64,000 nucleotides of DNA from Mycobacterium haemophilum DSM 44634 (GCF_000340435.2 NZ_CP011883.2:62001-126000); one strand, 5' to 3'; shown: positions 26,929 through 36,648, numbered from the stretch's first letter. Notes: generated from the sequence alone by a model not told the origin. Translations and numbers: made by a program.

Positions 26929-27752
26929 TACGCCGCCGTCTCAATGCGGTAGGTGCCGGTGGGATCGACGATCGCCACGAGCCGCACGATGCATCCGTCG
27001 CCGCCGACCCAGCGCCAGGGGAACGCGGCGAAGGTGACGCGGCTGTTGGTGACCTTTTCCAGCTCACCGCCAACGTTTTCGAAGCCGTAGATGCCTTTCG
27101 ACAGAATCGCTCGGTGACACGGCTCCCATTCCGGGAAGTCATCGAGCACCTGATGGCCGGTCTGGTCCTCGTATTCGCGCACCGCCCACGGCAGCAGGCC
27201 ACCCACGTGTTCGCCGGGACCGTGCGGGCCGAGTGCGGTAGCCATCGGGTGGTCCAATGCCGGGGTGTCAGTGCCGAGCGCTTTGACACCCTTGGCCACG
27301 AACCACTCGCCGGCTTCCTTGCAGAATCCCGGAGAATGGGCGTAGTACGCGGCGCTGTCGGCGTATTTGTGGTGCCACCCGGTGTTGACAATGACGATGT
27401 CGCCGGGCCGGATGTCAGGTGCGGCCTTCTCGAGATCCTCGACGGTGACGACTTCCCACTTGCCCTTCGGGATTGACACGACCACGCCAGTGCCGAAAAA
27501 CGCGCTCAATGGCATCTCGTGCACGCAGGGCGTGCCTTCAAACACATGCACAGGCGCATCAATGTGCGTACCGGAGTGCATCACCGTGGTGATCTTCTGG
27601 GTCAAGACCCGGCCCCTGGCCATGTTCTGCAACCGCTCGATCTTGACGTCTTCGCTGTACGGCGACGCCGGCACCCCATGCCCCCACGGATGCGACAAGT
27701 CATAGAACTGCAACTTTGCTTCGGCTTCGCCGATAGGCCAGGTGAAACTCAT
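26928..27752 (-). CDS. Cyclase-family (kynurenine formamidase-like) metal hydrolase
   Basis: 274 residues. The PF04199 signature HxGTHxDxPxH is complete as HSGTHIDAPVH (His59, His63, Asp65, His69), with the N-terminal YDLSHPWGHGVP motif and GDIVIVNTGWHHKY strand. Members hydrolyse amide or lactone bonds using Zn or Mn. It is first in a minus-strand operon with the CoA-transferase and is divergent from a LysR gene, the probable regulator. Confidence 0.88.
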   Translation of the reverse strand: MSFTWPIGEAEAKLQFYDLSHPWGHGVPASPYSEDVKIERLQNMARGRVLTQKITTVMHSGTHIDAPVHVFEGTPCVHEMPLSAFFGTGVVVSIPKGKWEVVTVEDLEKAAPDIRPGDIVIVNTGWHHKYADSAAYYAHSPGFCKEAGEWFVAKGVKALGTDTPALDHPMATALGPHGPGEHVGGLLPWAVREYEDQTGHQVLDDFPEWEPCHRAILSKGIYGFENVGGELEKVTNSRVTFAAFPWRWVGGDGCIVRLVAIVDPTGTYRIETAA

Positions 27753-27864
27753 ACGCTATTTCTTCCTTATCTGTGTTGGGGACCCCCGTCCGTTGCGACA
27801 ACGGTAAGTTCGCGACATCATCAATGTCCAAGACATATCCGGACACCTTTTATATTCTACGTAT
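27753..27864. promoter_or_regulatory. Divergent promoter region, cyclase operon / LysR gene
   Basis: 112 bp between opposing starts, with an AT-rich segment next to the LysR start (ACATATCC, TTTTATATTCTACGTATATG). LysR regulators usually bind a T-N11-A element in such a gap; the exact site is not resolved by eye. Confidence 0.45.
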
Positions 27865-28806
27865 ATGCATGATCCCGAGCTGCGTTTGCTGCGCTACTTC
27901 GTGACCGTGGCCGACGAGCGACACTTCGGCCGCGCCGCCGAGCGACTCCACATCGCCCAACCACCACTGAGCCAGCAGATTCAAAAGCTGGAACGCCAAC
28001 TGGGAGTGAATCTCATCGATCGGTCCCGCCGCCCGATCGAACTCACCGATGCCGGCAACGCGCTGCTGGATGAGGCCAGGCTGGCGCTCATGCACGGCGA
28101 GCGGGCCTTTGCCGCGGCACGCCGGGCCGCCGCCGGCCAGTTGGGTCATCTTCATATCGGTGCCTTGCAGGCCGCGGTGGACGGTGTCTTGTCCTACATC
28201 ATGCGCGCGCACCGCCGGGAGTATCCGGACGTCAAACTCCAGGTCACCGAATTGTCCGCCCCCGAGCAGGCGGCTCGACTGGCCGAACACCGCCTTGATG
28301 TTGGTTTCCTGCGCGGACCTGTCAACGAAGCGTCGCTAACAGTTCAGACGCTGGTTGAAGACCCGCTGATGGCCGTCGTGTGCGACGACCATCCACTCGC
28401 CGAGCAGGAGCGGATCGCTGCGTCGCTGTTGGGAGATCAGCCGATCGTGCTGTGGGCGCGACGCGCAGCGCCCGCCAGCTACGCCGACATTGTCGAGCTG
28501 TTCCGTCGACACGACATCGAGCCACCAATTGTGGACGAATCACCGCATATACAAACGGTTCTCGCGCTCGTGGCATCCGGAGCGGGAATCTCCTTGCTGC
28601 CGACCTCGTTCATCAACCTCAGCCGCAAGGGAGTCCGATTCGTCCCACTACACGGACCCATCCCGCACAGCCCGATCGCCCTGGCGTGGCGCACGTCCAG
28701 TCAGTCACCGGCGGTACGGTGTTTCCTCGACGTCGCTACGCGGACATCCCCGCAGTACCTGAACGACCTCAGGCAGCACTACCCGCAACTCCGCGACCAC
28801 CGGTAG
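27865..28806 (+). CDS. LysR-family transcriptional regulator
   Basis: 313 residues. The N-terminal winged helix (LRLLRYFVTVADERHFGRAA, HIAQPPLSQQIQKLERQLGV) and a periplasmic-binding-like effector domain from about residue 90 (LGHLHIGALQAAVDGVLSYI) are full length. It is divergent from the cyclase/CoA-transferase operon, so a substrate or intermediate of that pathway is the likely inducer. Confidence 0.93.
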   Translation: MHDPELRLLRYFVTVADERHFGRAAERLHIAQPPLSQQIQKLERQLGVNLIDRSRRPIELTDAGNALLDEARLALMHGERAFAAARRAAAGQLGHLHIGALQAAVDGVLSYIMRAHRREYPDVKLQVTELSAPEQAARLAEHRLDVGFLRGPVNEASLTVQTLVEDPLMAVVCDDHPLAEQERIAASLLGDQPIVLWARRAAPASYADIVELFRRHDIEPPIVDESPHIQTVLALVASGAGISLLPTSFINLSRKGVRFVPLHGPIPHSPIALAWRTSSQSPAVRCFLDVATRTSPQYLNDLRQHYPQLRDHR

Positions 28807-29281
28807 GTCAGACGCGTGCGCGGGCGTCGACGGCGTCTGGCACTCGAGTCACATAGTGGTGTCGTTCCAATGCCGCTAGCGCCTGGTCTGCGCAACCGCT
28901 TGCGCCGGGCGGATGTCGAGTTCGGCTGCGGCGAAGGCCGTTCTCAAGCCCGGTGCCCCGGACGCGGCCTTGATCGGCGGCTGCCTCAGCGTTGGTCATG
29001 GGTTGGGAACGCCTGATTACCACGGTATTCCGGATGGACAGCCTCACCCCATGCGTAACAAGACTTCTTGCGGCGTGGGAAGTGTTGCATTGTTGTCACC
29101 GATGGTGTTGGTGGTGAATTATTGTGCAACTGCCGGGCTTTGGCGATCACCCAGACCAGGTGAACATCAGCAAAAACCGCAAACCATGGCCCGATTACAC
29201 GACGCAGCCTCGCCCCTTTGACTATTAGACATATGTTGAATAATCTGGGATCGTGCAGGTAAGAGGAGAAGCGGAGTCGGC
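28807..29281. other. Decayed intergenic region with a possible MarR remnant
   Basis: No intact gene. On the minus strand at about 28808-28882 the frame reads ALAALERHHYVTRVPDAVDA then RARV before a stop. This looks like the wing of a MarR regulator (usual ..GYVxRxPDPxDARAR..) but is far too short. Close to the PE start, ACATATGTTGAAT (29229-29241) and an AGAGGAGAAGCGGAG ribosome-binding stretch can be seen. Confidence 0.35.
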
Positions 29282-29581
29282 ATGTCTTTTATGACCACAA
29301 ACCCCGAGGAACTACAGACAGCGGCGCGTGTGCTGTTTGGCATCGGTGATCGCATAGTTACCAGCAATACGGCAGCGGACAAGGTGACAAACGGTGTGGT
29401 GGCCCCAGGTGCCGACGAAGTATCGGCGAAGGTGGCGACGCACCTCCGCAAGGTGGCCACGAACTATGCCGGGGTCATGAGTCGGGCCACAGAGATTTAT
29501 GACCTGTTTCTGACCTCGCTATCGGACGCCGCGCAGCAGTACTCAACCACCGAGACCATCAACGTCCACAAAATGGGCTGA
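29282..29581 (+). CDS. PE-family protein with YxxxE secretion motif
   Basis: 99 residues (MSFMTTNPEELQTAARVLFG). Pro-Glu is at 8-9, there is a helical hairpin with turn VVAPGADEVSAKVA, and the export signal YSTTE lies near the C-terminus. It is an ordinary short PE without PGRS. A PPE gene follows after about 305 bp, an unusually long spacer for a PE-PPE pair. Confidence 0.92.
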   Translation: MSFMTTNPEELQTAARVLFGIGDRIVTSNTAADKVTNGVVAPGADEVSAKVATHLRKVATNYAGVMSRATEIYDLFLTSLSDAAQQYSTTETINVHKMG

Positions 29582-29886
29582 TCTCGCGGCAGGCGATACC
29601 AGCAGCACGACACATCTCGACACCAGCAGCAGCGAGTCGTGGCGCACCGAAAGGCATCTCACGTAACTAAGGGTCAAGCCGCGCAGCCCAGAGGAGCTGG
29701 AAACGCCCCAACCCGCCAACGCGCCATCATACGACCATCGCCATTGCGAACCAACCGATCCCACAAACCAACAGCAATAAACGTCGAGGTCCCGGGGAAC
29801 CACCAGACATCACCCGCCGGCAGACCGCTAGAAACAGCCCTGGTCCTAGGACCAGTACCCCCGCTCAACGATTAGGAACAAAAAGG
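29582..29886. other. Spacer between PE and PPE genes
   Basis: 305 bp with no supported gene on either strand. It begins with a CAGCAGCA-rich stretch. Since PE and PPE genes are usually separated by less than 100 bp, this could be an insertion or an mRNA spacer. A palindromic TCCTAGGACCAG-like segment (CTGGTCCTAGGACCAG, 29839-29854) lies about 30 bp upstream of the PPE start. Confidence 0.45.
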
Positions 29887-30450
29887 TTGTTGAATTTCTC
29901 AGCGCTACCACCGGAGGTTAACGCCGTCAAGTTGCGTACCGGCCCGGGTAATACGTCGATGCTGGCCGCCGGCAAGGCGTGGGAGCAGCTGTCGGATGCG
30001 CTGGATGAAGCACTTGTCGACATTGATAGCGTGGGAAGGACGCTGACCGGGGTGTGGCAGGGTGCGGTGGCGATGAAGATGACCCAGGCGGTCGCCGCGT
30101 ATTGTGCGTGGCTGTGGCGCATTTCAGAACACGCCGGCGTGATCGCCCGCGAGACTCACCGTGTGGCGTGGCTTTATTGGGCGGCGCACATGGGGATGGT
30201 GCCCCCTTCGGTGATCGCCGAAACCATCACTCAGAGAGAGACGCTGATTCGGAACAACCTGTTGGGGCAAAACACTGGGGCGATCGCGACCGCTGAAGCC
30301 AAATACCAGCAGTACTGGCGCGTGAACGCCGACGAGATGAATTCTTATGCACGTGACGCGTGGGCTGCGATGTCGTTGATGACCCCGTTTGCGGAGGCGC
30401 CGGAGATCACCAACGAGACCGTGTTAGCGCAGGCGGACATCGAGAGCTAG
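29887..30450 (+). CDS. PPE-family protein, PPE domain only
   Basis: 187 residues from a TTG start (29887 or 29890); read as LNFSALPPEVNAVKLRTGPG. PPE motif and WxG-position VWQG, MVPPSVIAETITQRETLIRN and the terminal TPFAEAPEITNETVLAQA are typical. No long C-terminal domain is present. It is about 40% identical by eye to the PPE at 24325-24882, mainly at both ends. Its partner is the PE at 29282-29581. Confidence 0.9.
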   Translation: MLNFSALPPEVNAVKLRTGPGNTSMLAAGKAWEQLSDALDEALVDIDSVGRTLTGVWQGAVAMKMTQAVAAYCAWLWRISEHAGVIARETHRVAWLYWAAHMGMVPPSVIAETITQRETLIRNNLLGQNTGAIATAEAKYQQYWRVNADEMNSYARDAWAAMSLMTPFAEAPEITNETVLAQADIES

Positions 30451-30493
30451 GTGAGATTGCTTAACGGCCAATGTATTTGGTTGAGCATGCGGG

Positions 30494-33169
30494 TCATGGC
30501 ATGGCCCGTCGCTCGTCGGGTCCCCACAGTGGTTGCATGCCGCCGGGCAGCGCTAGCTGGGTTGTGGTGATTGCATCGGCCAAGTCGCGCAACCCGGCGT
30601 CGACTGCGGCGAGCAACTCGGCTAGCACGTCGCGGCGCCCGTCGGCACTGATCTCTTCCAGTTGGGCGGGATCGGATCGGCGCAGTAGGGTGCTGATTTC
30701 GGCGACCATTCGTTCTGGGCGCGACGATCCCGACGAGCCCGGGAGGTCCGCGAGATCGGCGCGCAACCGTTCCAGCTGATACACCAGTGACCGCGGGTTC
30801 GTCGCGTCGAACAGCATGAGCTCAGCGACGGCGGCCACACTGATCTTGCCCACCGTGCGGCGGCGGTAGATGACCGATGATTCACACACCACCAGGGCCG
30901 ACTCGATGATGCTGTGCTCAGCCGCAGCGCTACGGACGTCGGTGAGTGTGGCACGCAGTAAGGCGGTCAGCGCTAGGGCGCGTTCGATGCGTTTGCCGAT
31001 GTCCATCATCGTCCAACCGACATCACGCACCATTGACTCACCGGCCACTCCGGACAGCGTCAACATGCCGGCCAGGGTGCGCGCCTGCACCGACGCGAGC
31101 AAGGCGTCGCCCTCGGCCAGCGAGTCCGGCGGCTCGGCCTGGTGCACGATCGCGCGTTCTACGTCGGCGAGCACCATCCAGGTGTCGCTGGACAATTGGT
31201 CGCGCACCGCCCTGGCTGCCAGTACCAACCCGTCCACCGACTGCACCAGAGATCCCGGCCGGTCACGGTCAGTAGTTAGCGACCACAACGTCGAGGGGGC
31301 CACGGCGATCACCTCAGCCTGATCACCACCGGCACCGGTGTCGGTCCCGGTGATCTCGCCGAGCGCCGCCATCAGCACTGGCACGCACGCGCTTTCTTCC
31401 GTGTCCTGGCGGTGCCGGAAGTCGTGGTAGCGCTCGCGGGCGACGATCAGCAACCGTGCCATGTTCTCGGCGCGCTCACCGTAGCGCCCCATCCAGAACA
31501 GGTCGGACAGCACCCGCGGCGAGCTCACTGCCAAGGTGCCTGCGCCCATCTTTGTCGGCGGCTCCACTGGCGGCTCCAACAACGAAAGAGTTACCGTCTC
31601 GGTGCGTACTCGTTCCGTTGGAAGCACCCAAACATCTTTCGCTGCAACGGTTTTTAGTGCATATGCGTCAGTTCCGGATGCCAGCACATACCCCAGGCCG
31701 CCGATCATCGGTGCATAGCCGCTGCGTTGGGCAACCGTGAACACTCGCATACCGGTGCTAGCCGGCGACAACACGCCGGCATGATCGGTGGGCGCAGCCG
31801 AGAACTGCGGCAGCTCTTGGCCGACCCACTGCCACGGCATGGCCCCGATTCGAGCCGCTAGTTCAGCCAGTTGACCTGACGAAAGCGATGGTCCCACAAG
31901 GGTTTCCACTCCTACGGTGGACTTGATCAACAACGATGAAAGATTCGCCAGCAGGTGCGAGCGCTCGCTGTCGATACCGGCCCAGTAGACCGGCGCGGCG
32001 GGCAGCAGCGGGGCTTCTCCGAGCAAGAGCTCGCATAGTTGGGGCAAGAACCGCAGCAGCCCTGCACTTTCCAGGATGCCGCTGCCGAGGGTGTTGACCA
32101 CGGTCACCGTTCCGCGATGTTGCGCCTCTACCAAACCGACCACGCCAAGCAGCGAATCGGCACGCAGGTCTAGGGGGTCCATATAGTCCGCGTCGACGCG
32201 GCGCAGTACCACGTCGACGCGTTTGAGCGTGCCCAGCGAACGCATCCACACTTTGCCGTCGCGCACCACTAAGTCCGCGTTTTCCACCAGCGGGAAACCC
32301 AGCAGAGTCGCGAGATACGCTTGATCAAACGCGGTTTCGGAGTAAATGCCCGGGCTTAGCACTACGACCACCGGGTCCTGGGCGACGTCGGGTGCCGCGT
32401 CGATCAGTGCCAACCGCAGTGCCTGCGCGAACGGTGTCGTCGGCCGCGGCCCGATCGTCTCGTAGAGGTCAGGAAGCGCGTGTGCGACCACACGCCGGTC
32501 CGCCAGCGCATATCCGGCTCCCGAGGGCGCTTGCGTCCAGTCGGCGTTGACCTGAAACTCGCCGTCCGGCAACCGGCTGAGGTCACAGCCGTGCATGAAG
32601 AGCTGGTGACGCCCAGGCACCTCGATACCGTGGGCGGCACGCACATAGCCAGGGTGGCTGAACAGCAGTTCTGGCGGCAGCACGCCGTCGGTGAGCAAGC
32701 GGCGTGGCCCGTACAGGTCGGTGAGTACGGTATCGAGCAGCCGCGAGCGTTGGATTAGCCCGGTCTCCAACACTTCCCAATCGGCCGCCGAGATCAACAG
32801 CGGTAACGGGTCTAGCCGCCAGGGCCCCGGCTCCACACCATGGTCACTGGCGAGCGCACCTGCGTCGATCCCGGTGTAGGTGATGCCATCGTTGTCGATT
32901 AGCCGGTGCACCACCGAGCGCAGCCGGTCCAGTCCGGCCCGGCCTCGCCCGCCGATCGCGTCAGCCAGCTCGGTCCAGCTGGGTCGCACGTTGCCGGCTT
33001 CGTCGACGAATTCGTCGTAGCCGATTCCCGGGCCTGCTGCACCGGCAGCGCGTAGATCGAACAGAACTTCTTGGGCGCGGGCGGCGCGGTACCCGTCTAG
33101 TAGCCGGTTGACATCGGAACGCGCCGAGGACGATGCACTGGTTCCCAGTGCAATTTCTGCGGATGCCAT
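30494..33169 (-). CDS. Fused circularly permuted ATP-grasp / alpha-E protein (Rv2567-like)
   Basis: 891 residues. The N-terminal half (about 50-470) is a circularly permuted type-2 ATP-grasp domain (COG2308), with VVVVLSPGIYSETAFDQAYL, LVENADLVVRDGKVWMRSLG and GTVTVVNTLGSGILESAGLL. The C-terminal half (about 540-880) is the helical alpha-E domain (COG2307), with VLSDLFWMGRYGERAENMAR. ATP-grasp enzymes form amide bonds, and the pairing with alpha-E and transglutaminase partners has been proposed to modify peptides. The ATG shares one base with the upstream gene's stop (TAATG), so both are coupled. Confidence 0.9.
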   Translation of the reverse strand: MASAEIALGTSASSSARSDVNRLLDGYRAARAQEVLFDLRAAGAAGPGIGYDEFVDEAGNVRPSWTELADAIGGRGRAGLDRLRSVVHRLIDNDGITYTGIDAGALASDHGVEPGPWRLDPLPLLISAADWEVLETGLIQRSRLLDTVLTDLYGPRRLLTDGVLPPELLFSHPGYVRAAHGIEVPGRHQLFMHGCDLSRLPDGEFQVNADWTQAPSGAGYALADRRVVAHALPDLYETIGPRPTTPFAQALRLALIDAAPDVAQDPVVVVLSPGIYSETAFDQAYLATLLGFPLVENADLVVRDGKVWMRSLGTLKRVDVVLRRVDADYMDPLDLRADSLLGVVGLVEAQHRGTVTVVNTLGSGILESAGLLRFLPQLCELLLGEAPLLPAAPVYWAGIDSERSHLLANLSSLLIKSTVGVETLVGPSLSSGQLAELAARIGAMPWQWVGQELPQFSAAPTDHAGVLSPASTGMRVFTVAQRSGYAPMIGGLGYVLASGTDAYALKTVAAKDVWVLPTERVRTETVTLSLLEPPVEPPTKMGAGTLAVSSPRVLSDLFWMGRYGERAENMARLLIVARERYHDFRHRQDTEESACVPVLMAALGEITGTDTGAGGDQAEVIAVAPSTLWSLTTDRDRPGSLVQSVDGLVLAARAVRDQLSSDTWMVLADVERAIVHQAEPPDSLAEGDALLASVQARTLAGMLTLSGVAGESMVRDVGWTMMDIGKRIERALALTALLRATLTDVRSAAAEHSIIESALVVCESSVIYRRRTVGKISVAAVAELMLFDATNPRSLVYQLERLRADLADLPGSSGSSRPERMVAEISTLLRRSDPAQLEEISADGRRDVLAELLAAVDAGLRDLADAITTTQLALPGGMQPLWGPDERRAMP

Positions 33170-36100
33170 TACCGCAGCACGGTGCGCACGCGCCGCAGGT
33201 CGAGGATGCCGGGCGCGCCGATGTCGGTGGAGATCCGGGCCCGCTTTTCCCGAATGCCGGACATATCAACCTTGCCCGGGGTGAAGCCTGTGGCTTCGAA
33301 GCGGCGGCTGCGGCGCGCCTCGGCCTCGACGGCGTTGATGGGTGGGTCGTCGTAGGCGCGTCCGCCGGGGTGGGCAACGTGGTAAGTGCAGCCACCGCGT
33401 GAGGTTCCGGTGGCGATGTCAACGAGTTCGAATCGCAGCGGGGCGTCGACCGTGATGCTTGGGTGCAGCGCGCTGGGTGGTTGCCAGGCTCTGAACCGCA
33501 CGCCGCCCACCTGGATGTCGGGGTTGTCGGTGGCTAGCAGCGGTATCGGGTAACCATTGCACGTCACCAGGTGGCGATGGCGGTCGGCGCCGATGATGCG
33601 GACCTGGATGCGTTCGACCGATGAGTCGACGTAGCGAGCGGTGCCGGTGGCGGTGGACTCCTCGCCGAGTGTGGTCCACGGCTCGATCGCGCCCCGCAAC
33701 TCGATCTCCACACCGTCGCAGACAGCGGTGCCGATGCGCGGGAAGCGGAATTCGGTGAATGGGTCCAGCCAGCTGGTCTCGAAAGCGATGCCGTGCTCAC
33801 GCAGGTCGGCTGCCACGGCGGCAATGTCATGGATCACGAAGTGGGGCAACAGGTATCGGCCGTGCAGGTTGGCGCCGTGACGGATCAGTGGGGCGCGCAG
33901 CGGTTCCTCCCAAAACCACGCCACCAGCGAGCGCACCAGCAGCGACTGCACCATCGCCATGTGCAGATGCGGCGGCATCTCAAAGCCACGTAACTCCAAC
34001 AGGCCGAGCCGGCCGCGGGCGCTATCGGGGTTGTACAGCTTGTCGATGCAGAACTCGGCGCGATGGGTGTTGCCGGTGATGTCGACAAGCAGGTGCCGAA
34101 GCGCGCGGTCGGTGATCCACGGCCGGGCTCGGTTTCCTGCGGGGCCCGTGCCGCCGGCGAGCCGGGCAATCTCGGCGAACGCGATCTCGAGTTCGTAAAG
34201 CGCTTCGTCGCGGCCCTCGTCAACCCGCGGCGCCTGCGAGGTGGTGCCGACGAATCGCCCCGCAAACAGGTAGGACAGCGAGGGATGTCGCTGCCAGTAG
34301 GTCAGCAGCGAGACCAACAGGTCGGGGCGACGCAGCAGCGGCGAGTCGATCGGTGTGACGCCGCCGAGCGTGATGTGGTTGCCGCCGCCGGTGCCGCCAT
34401 GGGTGCCGTCGACATCGAATGACTCCGTCGACAACCGAGCCAATCGGGCTTGTGCATAAAGGGTTTCCAGCTGCTGGCGTTGTTCGGCGAAGCTGGCGGT
34501 GGGCGCGACGTTGACCTCGATCACACCGGGGTCGGGAGCGATGGTTATCGACTTCAGCCGGGGGTCCGGCGGCGGGCCGTAGCCTTCGAGCACGACCGGG
34601 CAGCCGATGTTCGCGGCCGCGGTCTCGACCCGGGAGATCAGGTCGACGAAGTGTTCGAGCGCCTCGGTAGGCGGTAGGAAGATGTACAGCAACTCACCGC
34701 GAACTTCGGCCACCATCGCGGTCGTCGGTGCGGTTTCGGGGGCCTCGAGCACAGCGTCGACGGTGTGGGGTTCCGCCGACAGTGCGCGCCGGACGGTCAT
34801 TGGATCGAGGTCGAACGACACGCGCGGCCGACGCCAGCTGATCGAATCCAGCGGCAGCCGCAGGCCCGCCGGCGAATCACCCTCGAGCAGCACAATGCGG
34901 CCGCGGCGCAGCCGCCAGGTCGCGCTGGCCCAGCCATGGTCGTCGTCACGGCGGTGCAGTGGCAGCACGTACGCGGCCGGCAGGGTCACTGCTTCCTCGA
35001 GGCGCGTCAACAGCGCGGCACGGTTGGCGGCGCTGTCAGGAGCGTCGGGGTCGAGGTCGTCGCTTGTTTGCACCGGGTCGCCGGCGGGCATTCGTACCTT
35101 GGCCGCTAGCCGGCTCAACGGATCCTCGTAGGCCGGCTGCACTTGCGTGAGGGGCAACCCGAGACCGTCAGCGATCTGGGCGAGTATCTTGTGGGCCGGC
35201 TCGCTATTGCCAGGGGTCGGCTCGCTTCGGCCGCTGTTCTCGGCTTTCTCGTCTCTCCAAGGATCAGCCAGCAGCGCGTCGTTGGTCCATAGCGGCTGCC
35301 CGTCGGTGCGCCAGTACAGTGCAATCTGCCAGCGCGGCAACGGCTCTCCTGGATACCACCGGCCCTGCCCGCGATGGATCAGGCCCTGCGGCGCCCAGGC
35401 TGCCTTCAGCCGGGCCGCTAGATCGGATGCCCGCTGGCGCTTGTGCGGGCCGTCGGCGGCCGTCGTCCACTCCGTGCAGTCCTTGTCTGGGGGGATGTCC
35501 ACCGACACGAACGTCGGCTCGCCGCCGACGGTCAGCCGGACATCGCCGGCGGCCAGCCGCTGGTCGACATGCTCGCCGACCGCGCAGATCGCCTGCCACG
35601 CCGCGTCGGAGTAGGGCAGCGTGACGCGCGGGTCTTCGTGGACACGGGTGACGGTGTTGGAGAAGTCCAGCACTGTGTTGCACGGGTCGGTCGAGCCGCT
35701 GATCGGCGCTGCCGACGCGGGATGGGGCGTGGCTGCCAACGGGATGTGGCCCTCGCCGGCGAACAGCCCCGAGGTCGGGTCCAGTCCGATCCAGCCCGCA
35801 CCGGGGACGTAAACCTCGGTCCAGGCGTGCAGGTCGGTGAAGTCGGCGGCCGGCCCCGACGGCCCGTCAAGCGCCTCGACGTCGGAGGCCAGCTGTACCA
35901 GGTAGCCGGACACAAACCGGGCGGCCAGTCCCATTTGTCGCAAAATCGAGACCAATAACCAGGCCGAGTCCCGACACGATCCGATCCGGGTGCGCAGCGT
36001 GAAATCCGGTGTTTGGACACCATGTTCCATGCGCACGGTATAGCTGACCTCGGCATTGATCGCTTGGTTGAGCGCGACCAGGAAGTCGATGGTTCGGATG

Positions 36101-36570
36101 CCACCTGGCACCGGGAAGTTGCGGACCCATGTCCGCACTAGCTCACCGGGGCCGGAGCGGTCGCCCGCCTCGTCGACGGGTCGCAGGTAGGGCTTGAGGT
36201 CTTCGGCTAGCGCCTCCGGATAGGTGAAGGTCGGTCCTGACTCGGCCGTGGCGGGTGTGGTGGGCCATGTCTCGGCCCAGTCTTCAATAAAGAAGTCGAA
36301 CGGATTGATCACCTTGAGGTCGGCGATGAGCCCGACGGTGATGCTCAGCCGGCGCATCGGATTCGGAAAGACCAGCCGGGCCAAGAAGTTGCCTAGCGCG
36401 TCCTGCTGCCAGTTGATGAAGTGGTCGGCCGGCTCGATCTGCAGCGAGTAGGCCTCGATGGGCGTGCGCGAGTGCGGCGCCGGGCGCAGCCGCACCACAT
36501 GCGGGTACACCTGGACTAGCCGGTCAAAGGTGTAGCTGGTGCGGTGCTCCAGCGCGACCTTGATGCTCAT
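33169..36570 (-). CDS. Transglutaminase-like / DUF2126 large protein (Rv2566-like)
   Basis: About 1133 residues from ATG 36570 (MSIKVALEHRTSYTFDRLVQ), the family start; six in-frame codons exist upstream. The N-terminal transglutaminase-like domain has a complete triad: Cys199 (RIGSCRDSAW), His248 (DLHAWTEVY), Asp264 (GLDPTSG). The remaining roughly 700 residues form the DUF2126/COG4196 region (GGTGGGNHITLGGVTPIDSP). It is cytoplasmic, with no signal peptide or membrane span. Its stop overlaps the ATP-grasp gene. Family pairing suggests it makes or breaks an isopeptide bond on an unknown peptide. Confidence 0.9.
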   Translation of the reverse strand: MSIKVALEHRTSYTFDRLVQVYPHVVRLRPAPHSRTPIEAYSLQIEPADHFINWQQDALGNFLARLVFPNPMRRLSITVGLIADLKVINPFDFFIEDWAETWPTTPATAESGPTFTYPEALAEDLKPYLRPVDEAGDRSGPGELVRTWVRNFPVPGGIRTIDFLVALNQAINAEVSYTVRMEHGVQTPDFTLRTRIGSCRDSAWLLVSILRQMGLAARFVSGYLVQLASDVEALDGPSGPAADFTDLHAWTEVYVPGAGWIGLDPTSGLFAGEGHIPLAATPHPASAAPISGSTDPCNTVLDFSNTVTRVHEDPRVTLPYSDAAWQAICAVGEHVDQRLAAGDVRLTVGGEPTFVSVDIPPDKDCTEWTTAADGPHKRQRASDLAARLKAAWAPQGLIHRGQGRWYPGEPLPRWQIALYWRTDGQPLWTNDALLADPWRDEKAENSGRSEPTPGNSEPAHKILAQIADGLGLPLTQVQPAYEDPLSRLAAKVRMPAGDPVQTSDDLDPDAPDSAANRAALLTRLEEAVTLPAAYVLPLHRRDDDHGWASATWRLRRGRIVLLEGDSPAGLRLPLDSISWRRPRVSFDLDPMTVRRALSAEPHTVDAVLEAPETAPTTAMVAEVRGELLYIFLPPTEALEHFVDLISRVETAAANIGCPVVLEGYGPPPDPRLKSITIAPDPGVIEVNVAPTASFAEQRQQLETLYAQARLARLSTESFDVDGTHGGTGGGNHITLGGVTPIDSPLLRRPDLLVSLLTYWQRHPSLSYLFAGRFVGTTSQAPRVDEGRDEALYELEIAFAEIARLAGGTGPAGNRARPWITDRALRHLLVDITGNTHRAEFCIDKLYNPDSARGRLGLLELRGFEMPPHLHMAMVQSLLVRSLVAWFWEEPLRAPLIRHGANLHGRYLLPHFVIHDIAAVAADLREHGIAFETSWLDPFTEFRFPRIGTAVCDGVEIELRGAIEPWTTLGEESTATGTARYVDSSVERIQVRIIGADRHRHLVTCNGYPIPLLATDNPDIQVGGVRFRAWQPPSALHPSITVDAPLRFELVDIATGTSRGGCTYHVAHPGGRAYDDPPINAVEAEARRSRRFEATGFTPGKVDMSGIREKRARISTDIGAPGILDLRRVRTVLR

Positions 36571-36648
36571 AGCCGCTGATCTCATCACAAGAGCGAACTC
36601 CCCGCAGCGCGTGGTAACGGTTCCCCACGGCAGCCAGCGGGGCTCGCG

